The notes under the pieces were generated by a model. It did no database searches, was not told the origin of the DNA, and saw only the letters and a list, made by a program, of their open reading frames with translations. This document shows, piece after piece, positions 49,960-59,764 of a stretch of 64,000 nt of DNA. Source of the stretch: Leisingera coralii (lineage in GTDB: Bacteria > Pseudomonadota > Alphaproteobacteria > Rhodobacterales > Rhodobacteraceae); the NCBI RefSeq assembly GCF_049056525.1, contig NZ_JBHUPT010000071.1:1-64000 (forward strand), in the 5' to 3' direction. The stretch's first letter is position 1. Every line of letters begins with the position of its first letter. The translations under genes were made by a program, and so were the position numbers.

Positions 49960-52900
49960 CAGCTCGCAGAAGTTCATTGCCCGCAACCGGGCGCCGCGGG
50001 TTCAGATTGAATATGACGTGGAGCTGTATGGTGCCGAGAAGAAGGTGCAGCTGCCCTTTGTGATGGGGGTGATGAGCGACCTGGTGGGGAAATCCACGGT
50101 GGAGCAGCCCGCCGTTGCAGACCGCAAGTTCCTGGAAATCGACGTCGACAACTTCGACGAGCGGATGAAGGGGCTGGCACCGCGCGCCGCCTTCACCGTG
50201 CCCAACACGCTGACCGGCGAGGGCAACCTGGCGGTGGACCTCACGTTCGAGAGCATGGCGGATTTCTCGCCCGGCGCGATCGCCGCCAAGGTGGACGCCT
50301 TGCGGCCCCTGCTGGAGGCGCGCACCCAGCTGCAGAACCTGATGGCCTATATGGACGGCAAGACCGGCGCCGAGACGCTGATCGAGACGATCCTGAACGA
50401 TCCGTCGCTGCTGCAGGCGGTGTCGGCGCCGGCGGCGGATACGGACAGCGCTGCTGCCTTGGACAGCCTGCGCAATCTGGAGCTGCCGGAGGAAGAGGCG
50501 GACACCAGCGGCGGCGTGCTTGCAGGCCTTGCCGCGCAGGCACCGGCGGATGCGGCGCCTGAGGATGCCTCGGGCGGGGTTCTGGACGCGCTGCGGGAGG
50601 TGGTGCCGGAAGCGCAGGCGGCAGAGGATGCTTCGGCCGGGGTTTTGGAGGGGTTGCGTTCTGCCGCTCCGGAGGAGGCTGAACCGCAGGACACCTCGGC
50701 GGATGTGCTGGCGGGGCTGAGCGCTGCGGCGCCTGAAGACGCGGGTGAGCCGGATGACTCGGCGGATGCCTTGGCGTCCCTGGCGGCGGCCGAAGTACCG
50801 GAAACGGTTGCAGAGGACCGCTCCGCTGCCGTGCTCGAAGGTCTGGCGCAGGCGGAGGTCCCGGAACCGGAAGAAGAAGATGCCTCCGGTGACGTGCTGG
50901 CGGGGCTTGCGGCTGAAGCGCCGGACGAGACTGAAGCGGAGGATACCTCTGGCAGCGTTCTGAACGGGCTGCGGGCGGCGGAGCCTGATGAAGCGGAGAC
51001 CGGGGACGGTTCGGCGGATGTGCTGGCTGGTTTGAGTGCCGCCGCGCCGCAGGAGGAAGATCAGGGCGACGCGGCCGGAGAGGCGCTTGCGTCGCTGGCG
51101 GGGGCGGAGGTTCCGGACGCTGAGGAAGACGATCAGACCGGGTCTGTCCTGGAAGGTCTGGCGCAAGCGGATATTCCGGAGCAGGCGGAAGATACTTCCG
51201 GAGAGGTGCTTGCCGGGCTGGCAGCGCAGGAGGTGGAGGAAGACGCGCCGGAAGACACGGCCTCAGCCGCGCTGGAGAGCCTTTCGGAAGTTGAGGTGGC
51301 CGAGGCGGACGCGGAGGACCATTCCGGCGTTCTGGACGCTCTCGCGGATACCGGAGTGGAGGAGCCTGAGGACACCGCAGCGGAGGACGCGCTGGAAAGC
51401 CTGGCGGCTGTTGAGGTTGAAGAGCCGGCGGCGGAGGATCACACCGGCGTTCTTGGCGGGCTTGCAGAGCAGGCGCCCGAAGAGATTGCGGAAGAGGATG
51501 CTGCGGGCGCGGCTTTGGAGAGCCTGGCCGCGGCCGACGTGCCGGAGGCTGAAGATGCGGGAGAAGCGTCTTCGGTTCTGGATGAACTCGCCTCGATCGA
51601 GGTGCGGGAGGAGGGCGAGGACGAAGACGCCACCGGTGCCGCGCTGGAGAGCCTGGCCGCGGCGGAGGTTGAGGCACCCGAGGCTGAAGATCACTCGGAC
51701 ATTCTGGAAGGGCTGGCAGATCTGGAGCCTGAAGAGGCCGAAGCGGATGATGCTGCGGAGGCGGCTCTGGGCAGTCTTGAGCCTGTGGAGGCGGACGGGG
51801 ACGAAGAAGAAGATGTTTCCGGCGTTCTGAGTGATCTCGCGGATATTGAGCTAGAGGCAGACGAGGAGGGCGAGGACGCCGCTGCAGCGCTGGAAAGCCT
51901 GGCGGATGCAGAGGTTTCGGCGGCTGAGGAAGACGACGGCCTGGACGATGTGCTTGGCGGTCTTCTGGACGATGCGCCTGCGGACGAAGGCGCCGGCAGC
52001 GAGGCGGAAGACGCGCTGGAGAGCCTTGCCTCTGTTGAGGTCGAGGAAGAGGACGAAGGCGGGTCCGAGGACGTGCTGGAAGGGCTGCTGGAAGGCGGTC
52101 TGAATGAGGCGGAGGACACGGACGAGGATCTGAGTGCGGTTCTGGATGGCCTTGAAGCACCGGAGGAGGCAGATGCCGGGGACAGTTCTGACGATGTTCT
52201 GGCCGGGCTTGCCGATGACCTGCCGGACGAGGCCGCGGAAGAGGACAGCGGCCTGGAGTCGATCCTCGGCGGGCTGGATGCGCCGGAGGAAGCGGAGGAC
52301 AGCGATGATCTGAGTGCTGCGCTGGACACTCTGGACGCGCCTGCGGAGGAAGACGCGGACGACAGCGGGCTGGACGATTTGCTTGGCGATCTTGGCGGTG
52401 ACAGCGTTGAAGACACGGCGGAGGAGGATGCCGGCGAGGTGCTGGATGCTCTGACCGCGGAAGAGGACAGCCCGGAAGACGCGGGCGGCGGCGAGCCGGA
52501 CCTGGATCTGGACGCCTTGCTGGACAGCGGGGACGAGGCTGAGGCCATCGCCGGGGATGATGATCTCGACAGCTTGCTTGGGGACCTGGGCGAGGAGACG
52601 GAAGCCTCGGACGATGATGACCTGGAAGCGCTTTTGAGCGGCGCGGAGGAGGAAGCGGGCGCTGAGGACAGCGGTCTGGATGATTTGCTTGGCGATCTGG
52701 ATGATGATGAAGCGGAAGCGGCTGAGGAGGACAGTTCCGGCGCGCTGCTGGCGGACGATGAGGACACTGAAGACGCCGGCGGGGATGATCTCGATGACTT
52801 GCTGGGCGATCTGGATGAACCCGGGGAAGCATCTGCAGAGGAGGCAGAAGACAGCAGCCTGGATGACCTGCTTGGCGGGTCGGAGGACGATGGCGCCGCC

Positions 52901-55111
52901 GCTGCCGGCGATGATGACCTGGACTCGCTGCTTGGGGATCTGGAAACGGAGGATAGCGGGGAGGCTGGCGTCGCCAGCCTGGACGATCTTCTTGGTGATC
53001 TGGGCAGCGGTGAGGAAGACGAAGGTGATCTCGACGATCTGCTGGCCGGTCTTGGGGAAGAGGCGGAGGCCGAGGAGGCGGCAGATGAGGAGAGCGCCGA
53101 GGATGACCTTGACGCGCTGCTGGGTGGTCTGGGGGATGCGGACTCCGATCTGGACAGTCTGATGGGCGATGACGGGGATATGGACCTCGACGATCTGCTG
53201 GGCGATCTTGGCGGCGATGATGAGGCGGCGGAGGATGCCGGCGGAGATGATCTGGATGCCCTCCTGGGGGATCTGGATGACGGCGGCAGCGAACCGGAGG
53301 CCGCGGCTGCGGTGGAAGCTTCTGAAGAACCGGAATTCGCTTATGGCACCATGAGCGCGGACCGGCCCGCAGCGCAGAAGCTGGAGCGCAAGCGGTTCCG
53401 GCTGGCGGTGCTGGGGGATTTTTCGGGCCGCGCGGCCAAGGGGCAGCTGGAGACCGGCGACGCGCTGGCGGCGCGCAAGGCGATCCTGCTGGACCCGGAT
53501 ACGGTTGAGGATGTGATCGAGCGCTTCGCCACGGAACTTGTCCTGCCGATTGGCAAGGAGGGCGCCGGGATTGCGGTGAAGCTGGAGGATCTGGACGGTC
53601 TGCATCCGGATGAACTCTATGAAAACGTTGAGCTGTTCTCGGAACTGGTAGGCCTGCGCAAGCAGCTGCAGAGCGGCGCGACGGCGGATCATGCGGCGGG
53701 GACGCTGAAGGCCTGGGCAGAGAAATACGGCACCCGGGCGCGGGCGCCCAAGCGCACCTCGGCGGGCAATGCGGTGCCTGCGGACAAGCGGCTGAGCGCC
53801 TTTCAGCAGCTGATCAAGGACACCGGCATTACACCGCGCCCGGCGACGCCGGTGGAGGAGCTGCTGGCGCGGGTTGTCGGCCCGCATATCCGGGCGCTGC
53901 CGGATCCGGACGTGGCGGCGATGCAGAAGGCGGTGGATGAGGCGCTGTCGGATGCGATGCGGCTGGTGCTGCATCATCCGGAGTTCCAGTCGGTGGAGGC
54001 GCAGTGGCGCTCGCTGGATCTGATGGCGCGTTCGATCGAGGCGGACGATACGCTGGATGTGATGCTCTATGACATCTCGGCGGAGGAGCTGGCGGCGGAT
54101 CTGGCCGCGGAAGAGGATCTGTCGAAGACCGGCTTTGTGCGCCTCTTGACCGAGGAGCCGCTGGATGAGGAGAACGGCCGCGGCGGTTACTCGGCGCTGA
54201 TCGGCATGTATCAGTTCGAGGAAACGCCGCCGCATGCGGAGCTGCTGGGCCGGATCGCGCGGGTGGCGGCGCATGTGGATGCGCCGTTCTTTGCGTCGAT
54301 CTCACCGGAGTTTCTGAAAACGCCCAAGGCGGAGCGGCCCAAGCTGGTGGCGGAGGCCTGGAACACGCTGGAGGGCATGGCCGAGGCGGGGCATCTGGGG
54401 CTGGTAAGCCCGCGGTTCCTGCTGCGGCGCCCGTATGGTGAGAAAACCGATCCCTGTTATGAGTTTGATTTCGAGGAGTTTACCGAAACGGAAGGCCTGA
54501 AGGGTATGCTCTGGGCCAATCCGGTGGTGCTGGTGGCGATCCTTCTGGGGCGGTCCTTCAAGGAACACGGTCCGTCGCTGCAGCTGGGCAAGATCATGTC
54601 TTTGGGAGGGATGCCCTATCATTATGTGAACGACAAGTTCGGCGACCAGGTGGCGCTGCCCTGCACCGAGCGCAATATCGATCTGGACAAGATCGCGCTG
54701 GCGCAGGAACGGGGCTTTATGGCGGTGAGCGCGGTCAAGGGACGGGACGAGGTGCGGCTGACCTCCTTCAACTCCTTGAAGGGCATCGAGATTTTGGGGC
54801 CCTGGACCGGATTGCCGGCGCCTGAGCCCTCGCCGCCGGATCCGCGCGGGCTGCCGAAACCCAAACCGCCTGCGGGCGGCGGGGATGAAGATGATCTGGA
54901 TTTGGGCGGTGATGACGGCGATGATCTCGGCCTGGACGATCTGGACCTCGGAGGAGATGACGGGGACGACCTTGACCTGGGTGAACTGGATTTCGACGCA
55001 GATGATGGAGACCTCGATGATCTGCTGGCGTCGTTTGGGGATGACGACGATGACGATGACGGCGACGAAGAAATGGATGCGGAGCTCGCCGCGCTTTTGG
55101 ATGATTTGTGA
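49952..55111 (+). CDS. giant TssB - acidic repeat - TssC fusion sheath protein
   Basis: 1719 residues. About 1-155: complete TssB, nearly identical to the stand-alone TssB (FIARNRAPRVQIEYDVELYG, LPFVMGVMSDLVGKS). About 160-1130: Asp/Glu/Ala/Leu repeats, first of EDxSGxVLxGLAxxEVPE type, later DDLDDLLGDLG type, with no basic or aromatic residues to speak of. About 1135-1620: a TssB-like piece (RFRLAVLGDFSGRA) and a TssC-like domain (HPEFQSVEAQWRSLDLMARS, PHAELLGRIARVAAHVDAPFFASI, RFLLRRPYGEKTDP). About 1625-1719: a second acidic tail ending DDDDDDDGDEEMDAELAALLDDL-like. The frame is intact throughout. It may cap or alter the sheath; the acidic part could bind cations or the Lys-rich protein. 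Confidence 0.88.
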   Translation: MADSSQKFIARNRAPRVQIEYDVELYGAEKKVQLPFVMGVMSDLVGKSTVEQPAVADRKFLEIDVDNFDERMKGLAPRAAFTVPNTLTGEGNLAVDLTFESMADFSPGAIAAKVDALRPLLEARTQLQNLMAYMDGKTGAETLIETILNDPSLLQAVSAPAADTDSAAALDSLRNLELPEEEADTSGGVLAGLAAQAPADAAPEDASGGVLDALREVVPEAQAAEDASAGVLEGLRSAAPEEAEPQDTSADVLAGLSAAAPEDAGEPDDSADALASLAAAEVPETVAEDRSAAVLEGLAQAEVPEPEEEDASGDVLAGLAAEAPDETEAEDTSGSVLNGLRAAEPDEAETGDGSADVLAGLSAAAPQEEDQGDAAGEALASLAGAEVPDAEEDDQTGSVLEGLAQADIPEQAEDTSGEVLAGLAAQEVEEDAPEDTASAALESLSEVEVAEADAEDHSGVLDALADTGVEEPEDTAAEDALESLAAVEVEEPAAEDHTGVLGGLAEQAPEEIAEEDAAGAALESLAAADVPEAEDAGEASSVLDELASIEVREEGEDEDATGAALESLAAAEVEAPEAEDHSDILEGLADLEPEEAEADDAAEAALGSLEPVEADGDEEEDVSGVLSDLADIELEADEEGEDAAAALESLADAEVSAAEEDDGLDDVLGGLLDDAPADEGAGSEAEDALESLASVEVEEEDEGGSEDVLEGLLEGGLNEAEDTDEDLSAVLDGLEAPEEADAGDSSDDVLAGLADDLPDEAAEEDSGLESILGGLDAPEEAEDSDDLSAALDTLDAPAEEDADDSGLDDLLGDLGGDSVEDTAEEDAGEVLDALTAEEDSPEDAGGGEPDLDLDALLDSGDEAEAIAGDDDLDSLLGDLGEETEASDDDDLEALLSGAEEEAGAEDSGLDDLLGDLDDDEAEAAEEDSSGALLADDEDTEDAGGDDLDDLLGDLDEPGEASAEEAEDSSLDDLLGGSEDDGAAAAGDDDLDSLLGDLETEDSGEAGVASLDDLLGDLGSGEEDEGDLDDLLAGLGEEAEAEEAADEESAEDDLDALLGGLGDADSDLDSLMGDDGDMDLDDLLGDLGGDDEAAEDAGGDDLDALLGDLDDGGSEPEAAAAVEASEEPEFAYGTMSADRPAAQKLERKRFRLAVLGDFSGRAAKGQLETGDALAARKAILLDPDTVEDVIERFATELVLPIGKEGAGIAVKLEDLDGLHPDELYENVELFSELVGLRKQLQSGATADHAAGTLKAWAEKYGTRARAPKRTSAGNAVPADKRLSAFQQLIKDTGITPRPATPVEELLARVVGPHIRALPDPDVAAMQKAVDEALSDAMRLVLHHPEFQSVEAQWRSLDLMARSIEADDTLDVMLYDISAEELAADLAAEEDLSKTGFVRLLTEEPLDEENGRGGYSALIGMYQFEETPPHAELLGRIARVAAHVDAPFFASISPEFLKTPKAERPKLVAEAWNTLEGMAEAGHLGLVSPRFLLRRPYGEKTDPCYEFDFEEFTETEGLKGMLWANPVVLVAILLGRSFKEHGPSLQLGKIMSLGGMPYHYVNDKFGDQVALPCTERNIDLDKIALAQERGFMAVSAVKGRDEVRLTSFNSLKGIEILGPWTGLPAPEPSPPDPRGLPKPKPPAGGGDEDDLDLGGDDGDDLGLDDLDLGGDDGDDLDLGELDFDADDGDLDDLLASFGDDDDDDDGDEEMDAELAALLDDL
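50460..53330 (+). repeat. coding acidic repeat region of the TssB-TssC fusion
   Basis: Degenerate GC-rich tandem repeats, all in one frame, alternating short helix-forming blocks (VLxGLA, ALESLA, LDDLLGDL) with Asp/Glu-rich linkers. Two sub-blocks: about 50460-51940 (units of roughly 30-40 residues) and about 51940-53330 (units of roughly 15-25 residues). Codons vary between units, so the repeat is old and maintained at protein level. Confidence 0.85.
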
Positions 55112-55175
55112 TGCGAATGTTTGAGAACACTGCCGGTGATTTCCGGCCCGGTTCCCTTCGCGGAAAGGAGGAACC

Positions 55176-57287
55176 ATGGTTGTAAGCAAGGGCCATGAAA
55201 ACGACCTCGCCTGGATGTCGGGGAGCTACAGCACCGAAGGCTTGATGCTGAGCCGCGCAATTGTGCGCGAGGGCTTGAGCAAGCTGACGGAGACCACCAT
55301 CGAATTTGCCGCCACCAAGGCCCAGCCCAAGCTGGAGGATCTGGTCGGCAAGACGATGAACGTGCATGTGATGCGCAACCCGGACACGGAACAGCAGTTC
55401 TCCGGCCTGTGCATCTCGGTCGAATACCTGGGGTTCCGCAACGGCTATGAGATATATGTGGCGGAGGTGCGCCCCTGGTTCTGGCTGCTGACGCGGACCA
55501 GCGATTTGCGGGTGTTCCAGGAAAAGACCACGGTCGATATTATCAAGCAGCTGTTCAGCGAATACGGCTTCAGCGACTACACTGACAAGCTGAGCGAGAG
55601 CTATGAGCAGCGCGAGTACTGCCTGCAGTACCGTGAGAGCGATTATGACTTCCTGTGCCGGCTGATGGAGGAGGAGGGGATATATTTCTACTTCGACAGC
55701 ACCACCAGCCCTAGCAGCCCCGAGAAACTGGTGCTGTGTGACGGCGTCAGCGGCCATTCTCCGGTCAAGGGCGGTGCGGATATCGAATTCCACGCCCGCG
55801 ACGACCGCGACCGGCGGCGGGAGGAGCATATTTCGGAATGGGCCAAGGAGGAAATCCTGACCCGCGGCAAGGTCACCCTGAACGATTTCGACTTCCTGAC
55901 CCCGTCGGCGGACCTCAAGGCCGCCTCGGCAATTGCCAAGGGCAAGCATTCCCACAAGGATTACGAGGTTTACGACTACCAGGGCCATTACCGCAAGAAT
56001 TCCGGCCTGGGCACCAAGCGGACGCGGGTGCAGATGGAGGCGCAGGCGATCAAGCACAAGCGCTGGCGCGGCGCGTCCAGCGTGGCGACCCTGGGCACCG
56101 GCTATACCTTCACCATGAAGGAGCATCCGGTGGCGGAGAACAACCAGGAGTATCTGGTCACCGACGCCGAACACCACATCAAGCTGGCCTGGGATTACGG
56201 CGAGCGGGAAAGCCGCACCACAGAGATCGCGACCTCGGGCGAGATGCGCCATGACGTGAAGCCGCGCAATATGGACTACCCCAAGGAGATGGAGCACGAC
56301 ACCTATGCGGCCACCTTTGGGGCGATCCTGAAGTCCGATCAGTTCCGGGCGCCGCTGGTAACCCCCTGGCCGGAGGTGCAGGGGCTGCAGACCGCCACCG
56401 TGGTCGGCAAGAGCGGCGAGGAGATCTGGACCGATGAGCACGGCCGGATCAAGATCCAGTTCCACTGGGACCGCGAAGGCAAGAAGAACGAGACCTCGTC
56501 CTGCTTTGTGCGGGTGATGACGCCCTGGTCGGGCAAGAACTGGGGCATGGTGGCGATCCCGCGGATGGGCCAGGAGGTGGTGATCCAGTTCGAGGACGGC
56601 AACCCGGACCGGCCGATCTGCACCGGCATGCTTTACAATGCGGAAACAATGCCGCCCTATACCTACCCCGACGACCAGACCCAGCTGGGGATCAAGACCA
56701 ACTCATCCAAGGGCGGCGGCGGCTATAACGAGCTGATGTTCGACGACAAGAAGGACAGCGAACTGATGCGGGTTCAGGCCGAAAAGGATCACCAGATGCT
56801 GGTCAAGGACCGCTCGACGGTGACGGTCGGCATGGATGCACCCGACCCCGAGGTCACTTCGGCGGATGAAAAAAGCTATGTGTTCACGGTCCAGCAGCAC
56901 ATGACGGAAACCGTGCATCAGGGCGACCGCACCGAGGTGGTGGAAACCGGGGACAAGTCTGAGAACATCCAGACCGGCAACATGACCCTGGATGTGGATA
57001 CCGGCAACCTGACCGAAACCATTGCCCAGGGCAACCACACGGAGACCGTGTCGCTGGGCAACCTGACCGTCGATGTCACCGCGGGCAAGATCGCGATGAG
57101 CGCTGGCCAGGAGATCAAGCTGACCGTGGGTGCCTCTTCGGTCAAGATCGACAATTCCGGCGTGACCATCAAAGGGCCGATGATCAAGATCGAAGGCACC
57201 GGCATGGTCGAAGCCAAGGCACCGATGACCACCGTGAAAGGCGAGGCCATGCTGACCCTGAAGGGCGGCCTCACGATGATCAACTAG
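55176..57287 (+). CDS. vgrG: T6SS spike protein VgrG (TssI)
   Basis: 703 residues, AAGGAGGA upstream. gp27-like N-terminal region (FAATKAQPKLEDLVGKTMNVHVMR, QYRESDYDFLCRLMEEEGIYFYF), gp5-like OB fold (GRIKIQFHWDREGKKNETSSCFVRVMTPWSGKNWGMVAIPRMGQEVVIQF) and a long C-terminal beta-helix of short TET/TGN/VDT repeats (about 590-690) without an added effector domain. Two small genes and PAAR follow, the usual VgrG cargo cassette. Confidence 0.96.
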   Translation: MVVSKGHENDLAWMSGSYSTEGLMLSRAIVREGLSKLTETTIEFAATKAQPKLEDLVGKTMNVHVMRNPDTEQQFSGLCISVEYLGFRNGYEIYVAEVRPWFWLLTRTSDLRVFQEKTTVDIIKQLFSEYGFSDYTDKLSESYEQREYCLQYRESDYDFLCRLMEEEGIYFYFDSTTSPSSPEKLVLCDGVSGHSPVKGGADIEFHARDDRDRRREEHISEWAKEEILTRGKVTLNDFDFLTPSADLKAASAIAKGKHSHKDYEVYDYQGHYRKNSGLGTKRTRVQMEAQAIKHKRWRGASSVATLGTGYTFTMKEHPVAENNQEYLVTDAEHHIKLAWDYGERESRTTEIATSGEMRHDVKPRNMDYPKEMEHDTYAATFGAILKSDQFRAPLVTPWPEVQGLQTATVVGKSGEEIWTDEHGRIKIQFHWDREGKKNETSSCFVRVMTPWSGKNWGMVAIPRMGQEVVIQFEDGNPDRPICTGMLYNAETMPPYTYPDDQTQLGIKTNSSKGGGGYNELMFDDKKDSELMRVQAEKDHQMLVKDRSTVTVGMDAPDPEVTSADEKSYVFTVQQHMTETVHQGDRTEVVETGDKSENIQTGNMTLDVDTGNLTETIAQGNHTETVSLGNLTVDVTAGKIAMSAGQEIKLTVGASSVKIDNSGVTIKGPMIKIEGTGMVEAKAPMTTVKGEAMLTLKGGLTMIN

Positions 57288-57296
57288 GTGGTGCAG

Positions 57297-57905
57297 ATGT
57301 CGGCAAGATTTGAAAAGCTGGTCAAGATGCCCTCCGACCCGGTAGCCAAGCTGCTGTCGCGGGCAAATGTGATCCTGAAGACGCCGCTGGAGGCACCGCC
57401 GACGGCGCAGGCCGGGGTGGTGCTGGAGGAGCTGGACCGCAAGGGCGCGCTGGTTGATCTCCTGCGGGTGCTGGCGGTGCTGCTGCCGCCGCGGGAACGG
57501 GTATGGTGGGCCTGCCTGGCCGCGCGCGACTATATCGGGCCGCGGTCGGACAAGGACCCGGCCTCGCTGACGGCGTCGGAGGCCTGGGTGTTCGACCCCA
57601 GCGAGGAGAACCGCGACAAGGCGCGGATCACCCTGGATCATGCCTATGTGGATGATGACACGGTAAACTGCGCGCTGGCGGTGCTCTATGCCGCCGGAAC
57701 GCTGGGACCCGGAGAATTGAATCAATATCCTGCCCCTGCAGGCGCCTCGGAGGCGGCGGCCTTTGCCATGAATATGGTGGCCTTGGGTCAATTGTCTGAT
57801 AAGTTTGAAGAACACGGCGGCGTTCTGGTTGAGCGCGCGCTGGATATCGCGCGCGGGGGCAAAGGTCAGGTGATCGAAGTCCCGCAGCACGCGGCGCAGG
57901 AATAA
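57297..57905 (+). CDS. T6SS VgrG-linked hypothetical protein
   Basis: 202 residues from ATG 57297. Helical protein; LVDLLRVLAVLLPPRERVWWACLAARDYIG and ITLDHAYVDDDTVNCALAVLYAAGTLGPG stand out. I recognise no domain with known activity; similar small proteins accompany vgrG and PAAR genes in alphaproteobacterial T6SS loci, so an adaptor loading cargo on VgrG, or an immunity-type protein, are the obvious options. Confidence 0.65.
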   Translation: MSARFEKLVKMPSDPVAKLLSRANVILKTPLEAPPTAQAGVVLEELDRKGALVDLLRVLAVLLPPRERVWWACLAARDYIGPRSDKDPASLTASEAWVFDPSEENRDKARITLDHAYVDDDTVNCALAVLYAAGTLGPGELNQYPAPAGASEAAAFAMNMVALGQLSDKFEEHGGVLVERALDIARGGKGQVIEVPQHAAQE

Positions 57906-57921
57906 CGGGAGGATGTAACAG

Positions 57922-58224
57922 ATGGGAATGCCACAGGCCCGGATGACGGATCTGCATGCCTGCATGCTGCCCTCCACCCCGCCGCCGCCGGTTCTGCCGG
58001 TGCCGACGCCGATCCTGCCGCCTTGCGCGGTGACCGTGCTGGTTGCAAACCTGCCGGCCGCGCGCTTGGGTGACATGTGCACGGCGGCGCCCGCGCCGCA
58101 CCCGATCATCAAGGGCTCGGCGACGGTGCTGATCAACAATATGCCGGCCGCGCGGATCCTGGACAACACCGCCTGCGGCGGCATGGTCGCCAAGGGTGAA
58201 TTCACCGTGCTGGTGGGAGGTTAG
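57922..58224 (+). CDS. PAAR-domain spike tip protein
   Basis: 100 residues. MPQARMTDLHACM, LPPCAVTVLVANLPAARLGDMCTAAPAPHPIIKGSATVLINNMPAARILDNTACGG: three PAAR-like repeats with the zinc ligands His and Cys. Sharpens the VgrG spike. No attached toxin domain. Confidence 0.93.
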   Translation: MGMPQARMTDLHACMLPSTPPPPVLPVPTPILPPCAVTVLVANLPAARLGDMCTAAPAPHPIIKGSATVLINNMPAARILDNTACGGMVAKGEFTVLVGG

Positions 58225-58232
58225 GCCCAATC

Positions 58233-59717
58233 ATGGGAGTGACGCTGAAGTTTCAAAGCTCGGGCGCGATGCCCGGCGATGCGGCCCCCGTTCCAATGCG
58301 GGGGCCGAGCCTCACGGTGGGGCGCGGCGCCAGCTGCGATCTGGTGCTGCCCGATCCGGACCAGATGCTGTCGCGCAATCACTGCGTGATCGAGGATCAC
58401 AACGGCAATGTGGTGGTGGTGGACCTGAGCTCCAACGGCACCTTTCTGAACTATTCCAAGATCCCGCTGGGCCGGACGCCGACGCCGCTCAACAATGGCG
58501 ATGTGCTGTGCATCGGCAACTATGAGCTGGTGGTGGAAATCCGCGACGATCTGATGGACGTCGGGGACATGATCGCGGCGCCCGCGGCGCAGGCGCCTGT
58601 TTCGCATGGCAATGCCGCCAATGCGCCCGACCCGCTGCAATTGCTGGAAGATGCCGGCCCGGGGGGCGATTTCCTGGACGATCTCCTGGGCGAGGGGCCG
58701 AAAGGGCCTGCGCAGCTGAACCCGGTCGACCCGATTGACGAGCTGCTGCCGCCGCTGGGCGAGGAGGAGGATCCGTTCTTCCAGAAAGCCAGCGACGGGC
58801 GCGAAGGCGAGGGGGCCAGCCTGGCCAACCACAATCCGACCGCCTCGGACGGGTTTGCCGCGCCCGCGGCGCAGTCTGGCATGATCCCGGACGATTGGGA
58901 TGACGAGTTCCTGTCCGGCATCGGCGGGCCGGAGGAACCGGAGCCCAAGCCCGAGCCGCCGCGCGAGGTTCCGCCGCCGCCGCAGGAAGTGCCGCCTTCG
59001 GGTCCGCCCCAGGAAGCCCCTCCGGGACCGCCCCAGGAAACACCGACTTCGCCGCCGCAGGAGGCTCCGCCCTCTGCGCCGCCCGAAATTCCGCCCTACC
59101 AGAAGTCGGGTGCGCGGCCGGCGCCCTCTGCCGGGACGCAGGATGCGCTCGAGGCCTTTTTGAATGGTGCCGGCGCCGAAATCAGCATCGACCCGGCGGA
59201 TCAGGCCAGCACCATGGCGCGCATGGGCCGGGTGATGCGGACGCTGGTCACCGGCTTGCGCGAAATCCTGATGACGCGGACCTCGATCAAGTCGGAATTC
59301 CGCATCGAGCAGACGATGATCTCGGCCGGCGGAAACAACCCGCTGAAATTCTCGATCACGCCGGAGCAGGCGATCGAGGCGATGGTGCGCCCGGCGACTA
59401 AGGGCTACCTCAGCCCCGAAACCGCCGCCGAGGAGGCGCTGAAGGACATCAAGGCGCATGAGGTGGCAATGGTCACCGGCATGGAGGCGGCGCTGAAAGG
59501 TGTGCTGAAACGCCTCGATCCCAAGGCGCTGGAAGCGCAGATCGAGGACAAGGGCGGCTTTACCGGCCTCTTGCGGGGCAAGAAGGCGCGGTACTGGGAC
59601 GTTTACGAACAGCTTTATGCGGAGATTTCCGACCAGGCTGAGAATGATTTTCATGACCTGTTCAGCCGCGAATTTGCGCGGGCTTACAAGCAGCAGCTGG
59701 ACAGGCTGAAGGAATGA
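58233..59717 (+). CDS. tagH: T6SS FHA-domain protein (TagH/Fha)
   Basis: 494 residues. N-terminal FHA phosphothreonine-binding domain (about 20-105; LTVGRGASCDLVLPDPDQMLSRNHCVIEDHNGNVVVVDLSSNGTFLN), an acidic linker, a Pro-rich linker (about 235-290) and a C-terminal TagH/ImpI domain (about 300-494; FLNGAGAEISIDPADQASTMARMGRVMRTLVTGLREIL). Fha proteins control T6SS assembly after phosphorylation by PpkA; no kinase gene is within the window. Confidence 0.93.
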   Translation: MGVTLKFQSSGAMPGDAAPVPMRGPSLTVGRGASCDLVLPDPDQMLSRNHCVIEDHNGNVVVVDLSSNGTFLNYSKIPLGRTPTPLNNGDVLCIGNYELVVEIRDDLMDVGDMIAAPAAQAPVSHGNAANAPDPLQLLEDAGPGGDFLDDLLGEGPKGPAQLNPVDPIDELLPPLGEEEDPFFQKASDGREGEGASLANHNPTASDGFAAPAAQSGMIPDDWDDEFLSGIGGPEEPEPKPEPPREVPPPPQEVPPSGPPQEAPPGPPQETPTSPPQEAPPSAPPEIPPYQKSGARPAPSAGTQDALEAFLNGAGAEISIDPADQASTMARMGRVMRTLVTGLREILMTRTSIKSEFRIEQTMISAGGNNPLKFSITPEQAIEAMVRPATKGYLSPETAAEEALKDIKAHEVAMVTGMEAALKGVLKRLDPKALEAQIEDKGGFTGLLRGKKARYWDVYEQLYAEISDQAENDFHDLFSREFARAYKQQLDRLKE

Positions 59718-59764
59718 TTGGCGGCGCGCTGTGGCGCGTGCCTGCAAGTTAAGAGGAGATCCCG

